From positions 310,001 through 374,000 of the forward strand of contig CAVXVR010000006.1 of NCBI GenBank assembly GCA_963765285.1: a stretch of 64,000 nt of DNA, read 5' to 3'. Every line of letters starts with the position of its first letter. Within the stretch, counting starts at the first letter, position 1. The notes under the pieces were generated by a model. It did not search any database. It was not told where the DNA came from and saw nothing but the letters and a program-made list of their open reading frames with translations. This document shows, in pieces, positions 35,642 to 44,773 of this stretch. The position numbers and the translations under genes were made by a program. Origin of the DNA: CAVWZH01 sp963765285 (GTDB lineage Bacteria > Acidobacteriota > Terriglobia > Terriglobales > Acidobacteriaceae).

Positions 35642-37988
35642 CGGCACCGAGGTTTACCTGTTTGAGCTTATGGACATGATGCGGGCCCATGGGCACGAAG
35701 TGGCCTTGTTTTCGATGACCGACTCGCGGGGTGAACCGACACCATTCGATTCTCATTTCGCCCCGTACATTGATTTCAAGGCTGGAAGTCGGGGTCCGCT
35801 GAAGAAACTGCGCCAGGCGGCGCACGCCATTTATTCGCGGGATGCGCGCACAAGACTGCGCCGCATGATCGAGGAATTCTGCCCCGATGTGGCGCACGTC
35901 CGGAATATTTACCACCATTTGTCGCCTTCGATTCTGTGGGAACTCAAAGCGCAACGAGTTCCGGTGATCTATCACCTGAACGATTTCAAACTGCTTTGCC
36001 CCAGCTACAACCTGGTAGCTCACGGGCAGGCTTGCGAGCGCTGCCACGGCGGCAAATTCCGGCACGTGCTTACAGAGGGCTGCTATGAAGGACCGCGAGG
36101 CGCGTCCCTGGTTTTGGCGGCCGAGGCATATGCGCACAAGTGGATGGGAACTTTTCGACGTTGTGTCGACCGCTTTCTGGCTCCAAGTTGTTTCGTGAAA
36201 GACAAGTTCGTGGAACACGGATGGCCAGAAGAGCGATTTGAAGTACTGCCCCACTTTCAAAGGTTGCCGGTGTTACCTCCTGCGAAAGCAGCCACGGGCG
36301 GACCGATTCTGTATTTTGGCCGGCTGTCGCCGGAAAAGGGAGTGAGCGATTTAGTGCGCGCCATGTCGCGCCTACCGCAAGTGCAGCTTATGGTCGCTGG
36401 AGACGGACTACAGCGAGCGGAGCTGCAGCGACTGGGGACGGAACTGGGGCTTCGGAACATCGAGTTTACTGGCAATGTGAAACGGCAAACACTCGATTCG
36501 CTGATCGCAGCGTCGCGCTTCACAGTATTTCCTTCGCGGGCCTACGAGACGCTTGGCAAGAGCATTCTCGAATCATATGCGTGGGAACGGCCAGTAGTTG
36601 CGTCAGACCTGGGGTCAAGGCGCGAACTGGTTCAAGAAGGCGAGACCGGACTCTTGTACCCGCCGGGGGATGTGGTCCAGATGGCAGCAGCGATTTCATC
36701 TCTTACCCAGCGGCCGGAGGTGGCCGCGCGAATGGGCATCGCCGGGCGGGAGTTGGTTCGACTGCGCCACTCGCCGGACGAGCATTATCGGAAGATGATT
36801 GAATTATACGAACAAAGCGCGCACACGCCGCCGATGCGGATTGCCTTCATCGGAGCCCGCGGCGTTGTTTCCAAGTATAGCGGGATTGAGACTTATTACG
36901 AGCATGTGGGTGGACGCCTGGCGAAAGCCGGGCACGATGTCACTGTTTATTGCCGGAACTACTTCACGCCGAACATCACCGAATACCAGGGAATGCGAGT
37001 GGTACGGCTTCCGACGGTTCGCTCCAAACATCTGGAAACGGCGGTTCACACACTGCTAAGTACGGTTCACGCCATGTTCGGAGATTGCGATATTGTCCAC
37101 TACCACTGCCTTGGGCCGGCGCTGTTTTCATTTCTTCCGCGATTGATTGGGAAAAAAACGGTGGTGACGGTGCAGGGGTTGGACTGGCAGAGAAAAAAGT
37201 GGGGGCGCGTCGCTTCGGCAGCGCTGCGAGCTGGAGAATGGGCGGCGGTGCAGCTGCCCCATGCGACGATGGTGGTGTCGCACACATTGCGCCGACACTA
37301 TTTTGCTCGGCACGGCGCGCAGACGATCTATGTGCCGAATGGCACATCGATGAGAAATAGAGCGGGAAGCCAACGGCTCGGCAGCTTGGGGGTAACGCCG
37401 GGGAACTACATCCTTTTCCTGGGCCGCTTCTCACCGGAAAAGAATTGCCATCTGCTGATCGATGCCTACGTCAGGATCAACACGTCAGTGAAACTCGTCC
37501 TGGCGGGCGGGTCGAGCCATTCGGATACATATGCGAATAGCCTTCGCTGCCGCGAGAGTGACCGAATCCGCGTACTTGACTGGGTGAGCGGAGACGCGCT
37601 GGAGGAACTGCTCACCAATGCCGCGTTGTTCGTTTTGCCTTCAGATCTTGAGGGCCTCTCGTTGGCCTTGCTGGATGCGATGGGTGCCGGAGTCTGCGTT
37701 TTGGCCAGCGACATTCCAGAAAACTGCGAAGCCATCGAGAGCGCCGGCTTCACATTTCAGCGCGGCAATGTCGATGATCTCGAACGCATGCTACGACGGC
37801 TGATTTTTGACGCGGAGTTGCGGGAGTGCGCCGCGGTTAAGGGACGGGAAAGAGCGCGGAAGCATTATCTGTGGGACGACGTGGCAAAACGGGTGGAAGC
37901 GGTTTATCAGCAGTTGTTGAAGAGCGCAGCGCGAGGAACGCGCGAGCAGATTGTGGAACTCGGCGGCGGGTCTGATCGCGCTGCGTAG
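35601..37988 (+). CDS. Fusion of two GT4-family glycosyltransferases
   Basis: 795 residues made of two complete GT-B enzymes. The first (1-411) opens MRILYCNKYNFPFSGTEVYL, with donor-site features YFGRLSPEKGVSDLVRAM and the E-x7-E motif in YETLGKSILESYA. The second starts at Met412 (36834, MRIAFIGARGVVSKYSGIE), itself a typical protein start, and has FLGRFSPEKNCHLLIDAY and LEGLSLALLDAMG, where Asp replaces the second Glu of E-x7-E. The junction (YEQSAHTPP|MRIAF) has almost no linker, so this looks like two adjacent genes joined by loss of a stop, or by an assembly error. Each half is normally a stand-alone enzyme. Confidence 0.87.
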   Translation: MRILYCNKYNFPFSGTEVYLFELMDMMRAHGHEVALFSMTDSRGEPTPFDSHFAPYIDFKAGSRGPLKKLRQAAHAIYSRDARTRLRRMIEEFCPDVAHVRNIYHHLSPSILWELKAQRVPVIYHLNDFKLLCPSYNLVAHGQACERCHGGKFRHVLTEGCYEGPRGASLVLAAEAYAHKWMGTFRRCVDRFLAPSCFVKDKFVEHGWPEERFEVLPHFQRLPVLPPAKAATGGPILYFGRLSPEKGVSDLVRAMSRLPQVQLMVAGDGLQRAELQRLGTELGLRNIEFTGNVKRQTLDSLIAASRFTVFPSRAYETLGKSILESYAWERPVVASDLGSRRELVQEGETGLLYPPGDVVQMAAAISSLTQRPEVAARMGIAGRELVRLRHSPDEHYRKMIELYEQSAHTPPMRIAFIGARGVVSKYSGIETYYEHVGGRLAKAGHDVTVYCRNYFTPNITEYQGMRVVRLPTVRSKHLETAVHTLLSTVHAMFGDCDIVHYHCLGPALFSFLPRLIGKKTVVTVQGLDWQRKKWGRVASAALRAGEWAAVQLPHATMVVSHTLRRHYFARHGAQTIYVPNGTSMRNRAGSQRLGSLGVTPGNYILFLGRFSPEKNCHLLIDAYVRINTSVKLVLAGGSSHSDTYANSLRCRESDRIRVLDWVSGDALEELLTNAALFVLPSDLEGLSLALLDAMGAGVCVLASDIPENCEAIESAGFTFQRGNVDDLERMLRRLIFDAELRECAAVKGRERARKHYLWDDVAKRVEAVYQQLLKSAARGTREQIVELGGGSDRAA

Positions 37989-38038
37989 CTGCGAATTGGG
38001 GCAAGGGTCTTGATTTCTGACCGCTCTGGCGGTGTGGG

Positions 38039-38082
38039 CAGTCCCTCTCTCCGCGTGAAAAACGGCTACGCTCGGGATAACC
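38039..38082. repeat. GTCCCTCTCTCCGCGTGAAAA repeat copy
   Basis: CAGTCCCTCTCTCCGCGTG, AAAAACGGCTACGCTCGGGA, TAACC. Diverged copy of the 18410-18453 family, in the gap before rmlB. Confidence 0.6.
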
Positions 38083-38173
38083 CCGACACGAAACAGGAAT
38101 CCTGCCTGTTGTTTCATTTACAATCCCTTCAACCAGGCTACCAGCGCGTTCATGGTCGCCGTGGCTTGACGGG

Positions 38174-39238
38174 ATGGAAGACACAGTACTGGTAACCGGA
38201 GGAGCGGGGTTTATCGGCTCCAATTTCATCCTGCAATGGATGAAGCGAGAGAGCAGTTCGCTGCTCAATCTCGACAAACTGACTTACGCGGGTAACCTGC
38301 GCAATCTTTTGCCTGTGGTTTCTGATCCGCGCTACAGCTTTTTGCAAGGCGATATTTGCGACCGGGAATTGCTTTGCAACCTGCTTCAGTTGCGGAAGCC
38401 TCGAGCCATCGTGCATTTTGCAGCGGAGAGCCACGTGGACCGTTCCATCCACGGGCCCGACGATTTTATCCGTACCAACGTAAACGGAACCTTCAGCTTG
38501 CTCGAGGAAACAAGGGCATACTGGACGGCCTTGCCGGAAAAGGAACGGGATCAATTCCGCTTTCTTCATATTTCTACAGATGAGGTTTACGGGTCTCTGG
38601 GCGCGGACGAGGCTGCCTTCTGCGAAACCACCGCTTATGCTCCGAACAGTCCGTACTCAGCTTCCAAGGCCGCTTCTGACCATCTGGTGCGGGCTTATCA
38701 TCACACTTATGGCTTGCCGACGCTGACCACGAATTGTTCCAACAATTACGGCCCGTTCCAGTTTCCAGAGAAATTGATCCCGTTGATGATCCTGAATGCG
38801 TGCGCCGGCAAACCGCTTCCGGTATATGGCGACGGCCAGAACATTCGCGATTGGGTTTTTGTGGAAGACCACTGCGATGCTGTGATCACTGTCCTGAGAC
38901 GCGGGAGATCTGGCCAGACCTACAACATCGGTGGCTGGAACGAGAAGAAGAACATGGAGATTGTGGAAACGATTTGCGCCATGCTGGATGAACTCCGTCC
39001 CGCTGACCCAGTTGTCCCTCACCGTCAATTGATCCGCTTCGTCAAAGACCGGCCGGGTCACGATCGCCGGTACGCCATGGATGGCCGCAAAATTGAGCAA
39101 GAGCTGGGCTGGAAGCCGCGGGAAACATTCGAGACCGGAATTCGCAAGACGGTTCAATGGTATCTAGACAACGAAGACTGGGTCCGGGGAGTCACCGACG
39201 GCAGTTATCGCGAGTGGATCGCCAAGAATTATTCTTAG
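38174..39238 (+). CDS. rfbB: dTDP-glucose 4,6-dehydratase
   Basis: 354 residues, standard length. It converts dTDP-glucose to dTDP-4-keto-6-deoxyglucose, second step of dTDP-L-rhamnose synthesis. Rossmann motif GGAGFIGSN at 9-17; LDKLTYAGN and HFAAESHVDRSI are family signatures; the catalytic Thr-Asp-Glu triad is in STDEVYGSL, and the YxxxK pair is in YSASKAASD. NNYGPFQFPEKLIPLMI and the segment GDGQNIRDWVFVEDHC are also conserved. Start ATG 38174. rmlD follows, but rmlA and rmlC are not in the window. Confidence 0.96.
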   Translation: MEDTVLVTGGAGFIGSNFILQWMKRESSSLLNLDKLTYAGNLRNLLPVVSDPRYSFLQGDICDRELLCNLLQLRKPRAIVHFAAESHVDRSIHGPDDFIRTNVNGTFSLLEETRAYWTALPEKERDQFRFLHISTDEVYGSLGADEAAFCETTAYAPNSPYSASKAASDHLVRAYHHTYGLPTLTTNCSNNYGPFQFPEKLIPLMILNACAGKPLPVYGDGQNIRDWVFVEDHCDAVITVLRRGRSGQTYNIGGWNEKKNMEIVETICAMLDELRPADPVVPHRQLIRFVKDRPGHDRRYAMDGRKIEQELGWKPRETFETGIRKTVQWYLDNEDWVRGVTDGSYREWIAKNYS

Positions 39239-39310
39239 ATCCAGGCCTGTGCCGGATTCTGGCACGGTGAGGCTGGGTTGCCTGCAGGCCGTCCGCGAGA
39301 ATACACAAGT

Positions 39311-40165
39311 ATGCGAATCACCAATTTTGGCGCAACTGGCCTGCTGGGCCAGGCTCTCATGAAAGCCTGGGCAGAGGAATGCCCAGAGGATGAGGTTGCC
39401 GGGCTCAGTTCCAAAGACGCCGACATACGCAATCCTCAACAAGTCATGGATGCGGTACGGGGCACACGGCCCGAGTGGATCGTGCTGGCGGCGGCCTATA
39501 CCGATGTTGACGGGTGCGAGACCAAGCCGGATTTAGCGTTTGCGGTAAATCGCGACGGCGCCGTAAACGTGGCGGAAGCGGCCAAGAGCCAGGGCTCGCG
39601 CCTGCTTTTTGTCAGCACCGACTACGTCTTCGACGGCACGAAAACCACTCCCTACGAAGTGGATGACCAGCGCGCGGCTCGAACCGTTTATGGCAGGTCG
39701 AAGGCGGAGGCGGAGGTCAGGCTCACGGAGGTTCTTCCGGCGTGCTGCATTGTGCGAACCTCATGGCTCTTCGGGATCGGGGGCAAATGTTTTCCCGACA
39801 CTATTCTGAAATTAGCTGAGAGCCGGCCTGAATTGCTGGTGGTCAACGACCAGCGTGGATCGCCAACGTATGGGACCGATCTGGCGCGGGCGATCATTCA
39901 ACTTTGCCACAAGAATGCCACTGGAATCGTGCACGCAACCAATCGAGGTGATTGCACGTGGTTCGATTTTGCCCGTGAGATTGTCGAGCGGGCCGGTCTC
40001 ACAACTCCGGTGCATCCGACCACCAGCGACAAGTTTCCTCGCCCTGCTGAACGTCCCAAATACTCTGTGTTATCACGGCGAAGCCTCGACCGCTACGGAG
40101 TCGCAATGCCCAACTGGGAGGACACGCTGGGCCGGTACCTGGCGGCGCGACGGACAGCAGGCTGA
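39311..40165 (+). CDS. rfbD: dTDP-4-dehydrorhamnose reductase
   Basis: 284 residues from ATG 39311; the longer frame from 39278 adds non-family residues. It catalyses the last step of dTDP-L-rhamnose synthesis, NAD(P)H-dependent reduction. The nucleotide-binding GATGLLG sits at 7-13. The segment IVLAAAYTDVDGCE is conserved, followed by VSTDYVFDG, the YxxxK motif YGRSK, and RTSWLFG. SPTYGTDLARAI and the C-terminal PRPAERPKYSVLS are also typical. It is separated from rmlB by 72 bases and is probably co-transcribed, providing rhamnose for the exopolysaccharide. Confidence 0.94.
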   Translation: MRITNFGATGLLGQALMKAWAEECPEDEVAGLSSKDADIRNPQQVMDAVRGTRPEWIVLAAAYTDVDGCETKPDLAFAVNRDGAVNVAEAAKSQGSRLLFVSTDYVFDGTKTTPYEVDDQRAARTVYGRSKAEAEVRLTEVLPACCIVRTSWLFGIGGKCFPDTILKLAESRPELLVVNDQRGSPTYGTDLARAIIQLCHKNATGIVHATNRGDCTWFDFAREIVERAGLTTPVHPTTSDKFPRPAERPKYSVLSRRSLDRYGVAMPNWEDTLGRYLAARRTAG

Positions 40166-40174
40166 CCCGGCCGA

Positions 40175-42815
40175 TCAGAGAAGAGGCAGGAGTTCGGCAC
40201 GCAGTTGCTGCTGATGAGCGGGGTCAAGCTTGTTGCCGGCACAAGTAACATAGAAAACGTCGATCGCGGTCTCACCCTGCGTGTCGATGAGGCCGGCCTC
40301 GATGTTGCAGCCGAACTCCGACAGGCATGCGCCGATGTCGTAAAGCAGGCCGGGACGGTCTTGCGCCGTAACTTCGAGCAGAGTGCTGTGCAGGGACGAA
40401 GAGTTATCCATGTAAAGACGCGGCTCAGTCTTCACTTTAGGGACTTTCTCGGCTGGCTTGAATTTTTGCCGCATTCGCTCCGCCACATCCACCTCGCCGG
40501 AAACAGCAGAGGCCAGATCGCTCTTCAGCCGCACCACTTCCGCGGGATTCAATCTCAAGAGTGTGAAAGCGGTCAGAGACGCGAAAGGTATCGAGCACGA
40601 TGCCAGCCTTGTTTGAATATGCATCCGCCTTAAGGATGTTCATTCCCCAGGAAGAAAGTGTGCCGGCGACGCTGGCAAAAAGAAAGGGACTATCGAGCGT
40701 GAGCAAAACCACGTCGTAGTATCCGTTGCGCTGCGCAATCTCGACCTGTGGATCCTGATCGTTCAGTTCGGTATACATGCGGTAGTGGGACGCGACTTCC
40801 TGGGCGGGATGGATTGTCAGATACCGCTTGGGGAAGCCTTCCAGAAACGCCTTGAACCGCTTGGTGTCGACTGTCCCTTCGGCAGCCGCGATCAACTGCG
40901 CAACCGGCCCACTCGTGGCCAGATCGGCGCCTACGCGCTGATCGTCCACCGTGCGGTTCAAATCGTTGGCGGTGGCAGCGTAAAGCTGCCAGAGGATTTC
41001 CGCTTTCCAGGGCGTCAAAGCCTCGGGATTCACAGACTTGATGTCGGCGTAGGTGAGCAGGGTGAGCATCTTCAGCGGTTCGGCGGCCTTTACGGATTCA
41101 CTGAATTCGCGCACCACGCGCGGGTCGAAAATGTCGCGCCGCATGACAGTTGCCGACATGCGCAAGTGATTGGCGACCAAGAAGGTTACGGTTTCCGCAT
41201 CCGCAGGGTCGAACTGCAGCCGCTGCAGAATTTCACCGAGGGCGGCAACGCTGGCGTCCACATGGTCGCCGTCGGCGCCTTTGCCGACATCATGAAAGAG
41301 CAGCGCCAGGAAGAGCAACTCGGGCCGCTCGATGCCCTCGAATACATCGCGAAACTGCCGCTCCAGACCGTCCTCGGCGGAGCGCAACGCGTGCACGTTC
41401 TCAATGGCAACCAGCGAATGTTCATCCACGGTGTAACGGTGATAGTAGTCACGGACTACCAGGGCGTCGATGGCATGGAACTCGGGGAACAACGCAACCA
41501 ACACTCCGAGGCGGTGCATAGCACGCAGCGCGGTCGCGGCATGCGGCAAAATCAGGATGCTGCGAAACTGCGGCCATAAATCTCTGGTCCGGGCCACCAA
41601 ATCAGCAATACCAGGTAATGCGCCCTCTACGCAGCGTTCGGTTTCACCGCTCAATAGCAGTCCGTGGCTGGCGACAAATTCGAACAAGCCCAGCAGAACA
41701 GACGGATCCTTCACCGAAGACAACTGGCGCAGGAAGATGCGGTCCTCGACTACCGAGAAATCGGCGTTCGACAAACGAGAGTTCCGGGCTTCAAATAATC
41801 GATACAGTCTACGAGCCGGGCGTTCTTCTTCAAACAGCGTTTCCAGGCGGTAGATGGTGCGAACGCAACGGAAGTAAGCCCGCATCCATTCCGCGGGCGT
41901 AGACGCCGCCGGTCCGCGAACGCCGATACCAGCCAGCGCGGCTTCCGCCTGTAATTCGTAACTCAAGACATTGAGATCGCGCCCCTGCCGGTAGTGCAGA
42001 AAACACCGGACATCCGAAAGAAGATCCAGAGCCGCGAGGCAATCGCCGCGGAGCGCCTGGGGCAATAACTCTTCCGGTGCGGGCCACGGGCCGTTCTTTT
42101 GCAGGGCGCTCAGCAAGCCCAACCAGCAGGCAACATGGTAGTCGCGCAGGCCGCCGGGACACTCCTTGATATTTGGTTCTAGGTGAAAAATCGTATTGCC
42201 GTATTTCTGGTGGCGCTCCTGAGTAAGATCGACTAGCCGTTGGCGCAGTTCGGCCGCTTCTGAAGCCACCATCCTGGGCAGAATTTGCCCGTGCAGCGTC
42301 TCAAATAATTCCCGGTCTCCGCATACAAAACGGCTATCCAACAGAGCGACATTGAATTCGAAATTGTCGCGATAGAGCTTGCCGCACTCCGCCAGAGAGC
42401 GCACGGTTGGACTCACCCGCAGCTTCAAGTCCCACAATGCCCGGCAGAGTTTGGGAATCGCGTGCTTTTGCAGAGCTTCGCTGAGGGCTCCTGCGGATAG
42501 GAAGAGTAGATCAACATCGGAATAAGGAAAGAGCGCTCGCCGGCCATAGCCTCCGAGCGCGACGGCGCAGAGTCGGTCTTCGCTCCTGCCCCTGCCCTTG
42601 GCCTCGACCTCATCGATTTCGGCGCTCCACAGTTGGGCAGCGACGGTATCAACCAGATCCGAGCGCTCCCGGATCGCCTCTCCGCCTCGTTTCGACTCCA
42701 GGAAGCGATTGCGGATCTTTTCCGATTCCGCTTCGTACCTCGCCTGCAAGGGCGAGGTTGCGCTGGTAAGCGGCGTGGAATCAGTGCTTCGGCTTGGGAT
42801 TTGCGGAGAGGACAT
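40175..42815 (-). CDS. glnD: [Protein-PII] uridylyltransferase, frameshifted in the C-terminal ACT region
   Basis: The bifunctional nitrogen sensor that adds and removes UMP on PII according to glutamine level. The nucleotidyltransferase domain has LGGYGRRALFPYSDVDLLFL. The GlnD helical domain follows (LEPNIKECPGGLRDYH), then an HD domain with LLFHDVGKGADGDHVDASVA. Of the two C-terminal ACT domains, the first is VVLLTLDSPFLFASVAGTLS. The frame breaks right after DRFHTLE. Dropping one base (t40553) gives FHTLELNPAEVVRLKSDL and then the second ACT domain (LLEVTAQDRPGLLYDIGACL), ending at 40175. The given frame ends at 40437 instead. Start ATG 42815 or GTG 42878. Confidence 0.93.
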
Positions 42816-42969
42816 GAGGTCAATTGCGGGTCGCGAGTTCTCACCCCCAGAACGCGCCCCACGCCATTGTTTTCGCACACCCCAGGGACATTTCGCAGGA
42901 ATTTAAATTTATGGGAAGGATAAGGCTTATTTATTGGCTAAATTCACCGACGCAGAACTCCCGCCTAAG

Positions 42970-44121
42970 CTAAGCCGTATGTGAGTTCGGAGCCTCCGAA
43001 GATCTGCATGCCGCGACCGCATCGAGCATCGGGCCTTCAGGTAAATTTTCACTCATCCGGTTCGTCCGCAACAGTTCCCAAAAATCAATGCAGTAGACCA
43101 TGCACAGGCTCATGATCTTGGCAATATGACGGGGCAGTTTTTCGGAAGCCTCATAGTCGGAAAGCAGACCCAGGGCGATCCGATGTTCTGGGTTGCCTAG
43201 AAGCTCTGCCGCGGCAATTGTCATGGCATGAGACGCCCGTAAAGTCAGTCCCACGCGCGACCGGGAAAGACGAAGTAGTTTTGAAAGGCTGGTTGTGGCG
43301 GGGGTGTTCGCCAAAGACGGAAAGGCAGGGAATCTTTCTGAAGGCGCGGAGGACAGCCGATTCACTTGGTTTGGGGCGTGCGGTCGAACGTCGATCATGC
43401 CCAAAATTCGAGCTTCGGTGTGCAATTGTAATGGCCACGCAAAAAAGGGATGACGATGGGGAAGCAGAACAACATGCTCGTCGCCCACGTGTTGTACCCG
43501 GCAACATGTCAGGCCGCTCGCGTGCTCGATGAGCCAGAAGGGTCCCTTTGCAGAGTCCACAGCATTTCTGTGAAATAGGTGCGCGGAATAGCGGTCCACT
43601 CGCACAACGCTGCCGGGGATGAGTCCAGGCGATACGCCTGCATCGTTTCTTCCGATCCTCGCGAACAGATACCGAGAAGTGGGGGCCGAGATTCCTGAAG
43701 CGGGGAGAGCAGGCCCGCGGCCCGATTCAGCTACCTGTGGGGTGACCAGTACGGTGCGTTCCACATGAAACTGCAGTTGTGCAATGAAAATTGACCGCAG
43801 GTCAAAGCCGCAAATACTCATGCAATCCGCAAAGCTGTGACCCGTGATCGCGCTCAGCGCTACCAATTGGCAAACATGAGGAGAAATTCTCTGGTTCAGC
43901 TTGAACAGGAAAGTGGGGGGAATAAAGTAGGGGGAGTTGCACCCGTACAACTCGCGAGTGATCGCTGACAGCCGGGCCACTGTGAGTCCGGACGCCAGGA
44001 CGAGGCCCCTGATTCGCGCGGCGCAACTGGACCGCGCGAACCCACACGCCACATCCTCGCTGACCCCGGTCCGAGGAAACGGCACCGGGAACCGCCCGTG
44101 TGTTGCCGCCAATGCATCCAC
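42970..44121 (-). CDS. HTH regulator with LexA/S24-like core and second C-terminal HTH domain
   Basis: 383 residues, apparently in three parts. An N-terminal XRE-like helix-turn-helix spans about 35-110 (ARIRGLVLASGLTVARLSAI). The centre (about 145-255) resembles a peptidase-S24/LexA beta fold (LIPGSVVRVDRYSAH; FWLIEHASGLTCCRV; VVLLPHRHPF; ARILGMIDV) with no visible Ser/Lys dyad. A second XRE-like domain spans about 290-360 (LLRLSRSRVGLTLRASHAMT; IALGLLSDYEASEKLPRHIA). It is clearly paralogous to the protein at 46195-46992, sharing the TCC - LLPH - ARI(I/L)G pattern. It is transcribed away from the small-peptide gene; the 444 bases between them are rich in inverted repeats. Confidence 0.75.
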   Translation of the reverse strand: MDALAATHGRFPVPFPRTGVSEDVACGFARSSCAARIRGLVLASGLTVARLSAITRELYGCNSPYFIPPTFLFKLNQRISPHVCQLVALSAITGHSFADCMSICGFDLRSIFIAQLQFHVERTVLVTPQVAESGRGPALPASGISAPTSRYLFARIGRNDAGVSPGLIPGSVVRVDRYSAHLFHRNAVDSAKGPFWLIEHASGLTCCRVQHVGDEHVVLLPHRHPFFAWPLQLHTEARILGMIDVRPHAPNQVNRLSSAPSERFPAFPSLANTPATTSLSKLLRLSRSRVGLTLRASHAMTIAAAELLGNPEHRIALGLLSDYEASEKLPRHIAKIMSLCMVYCIDFWELLRTNRMSENLPEGPMLDAVAACRSSEAPNSHTA

Positions 44122-44565
44122 CCATTGATACTAGTAAGGCTCCGTTCCGATAAAGATCGCGATGATCGCGCTGCTAGTTATGAGTCGGGTTCTCTTCAAC
44201 AAGCTTTCCTATCCCGAAGCTGACTTCGTTTTCCAGAGGTAGAGGCTGCTGCTGGAATCAATCGCTCCAGAACTCCTGCAAGCGACATCTTGAGTTGGCG
44301 TCTCTAGACCGTCGATTTGGCGGAGATATTAGCGTTTCCAGGGCCTTCGCCAGAAGCGAAGATGGGTTTCGTCGGTTTTCCGACGAACCGTCGGTCGATA
44401 TAGCGACGGTAGATGACCAGTAGATATCCACTTTGCTGGGAGCCGGGACGAACAAACTGGTTTGTGCAGTTGACCGTTCGCTTTTCGAACACTTCCGCAT
44501 TTCCATCGCAACCCGCCTACAGTGTCTCGGCGTGACAGCAGTTTCACTGTCAAGGAGACACCTCA
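44122..44565 (+). promoter_or_regulatory. Structured divergent control region and leader of the small-peptide gene
   Basis: No gene is supported. Inverted repeats seen: CGCGATGATCGCG (44158-44170); TTCGC-cagaa-GCGAA (44346-44360); TTCGTCGG-tttt-CCGACGAA (44368-44387); GTTCG-ctttt-CGAAC (44476-44490); and CAGT-ttc-ACTG just before the ribosome-binding site. The 44368 element can re-pair. CCGACG (44380-44385) also pairs with CGTCGG (44389-44394), and CCGTCG (44388-44393) pairs with CGACGG (44404-44409). That gives three mutually exclusive stems, as in attenuators. Promoter boxes are not obvious. Confidence 0.55.
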
Positions 44566-44688
44566 ATGAAAAATATTGCTCGTCTACTTCTAGCCGCGCT
44601 AGTCCTTGTGGGTGCAGTTTCGACCTCTTCATTGGCTGACGGAGGAGCGCCGCCGGCGATGTGCCATCCGGCCAACTGTCCAAAATAG
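44566..44688 (+). CDS. Small secreted peptide precursor (40 residues)
   Basis: ATG 44566 is preceded by a strong AAGGAG at 44552-44557 and ends with TAG at 44686-44688. The first 24 residues are a classic signal peptide: basic MKNIAR, hydrophobic LLLAALVLVGAV, then STSSLA. Predicted cleavage after SSLA leaves DGGAPPAMCHPANCPK, a 16-residue peptide with two cysteines spaced CHPANC that could form a disulfide. No homologue was recognised. It sits between a divergent HTH/S24-like regulator and a membrane-protein pair, in the arrangement often seen for peptide signals and their sensors. A lipoprotein or toxin role is not indicated (no lipobox). Confidence 0.7.
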   Translation: MKNIARLLLAALVLVGAVSTSSLADGGAPPAMCHPANCPK

Positions 44689-44738
44689 CTGTGAAGGCCT
44701 GTTGACTTTGCCTTAAGCTCGATGGCTCTTGTGAGTCG

Positions 44739-44765
44739 TACTGGTAAGCGCGTAGGCTGCCAGTA
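44739..44765 (+). promoter_or_regulatory. Inverted repeat before the seven-span membrane protein
   Basis: TACTGG-N15-CCAGTA ends 8 bases before the ATG at 44774. It may be an operator or a hairpin affecting translation, as there is no clear ribosome-binding site for that ATG. Confidence 0.35.
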
Positions 44766-44773
44766 TCGGCTCC

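Noticed and set aside
18410..38082. Insertion-sequence ends
   Set aside because: The 44-base repeats carry no terminal inverted repeats flanking a transposase and show no target-site duplications that I can see.
8223..40553. Programmed +1 ribosomal frameshifting as the explanation for the broken genes
   Set aside because: The sites share no slippery motif, stop-codon context or downstream structure, and the genes are unrelated. Insertion errors explain them more simply.
44152..44170. LexA SOS box near the first HTH/S24-like regulator
   Set aside because: CGCGATGATCGCG is palindromic but does not match known LexA boxes; the spacing and sequence are different.
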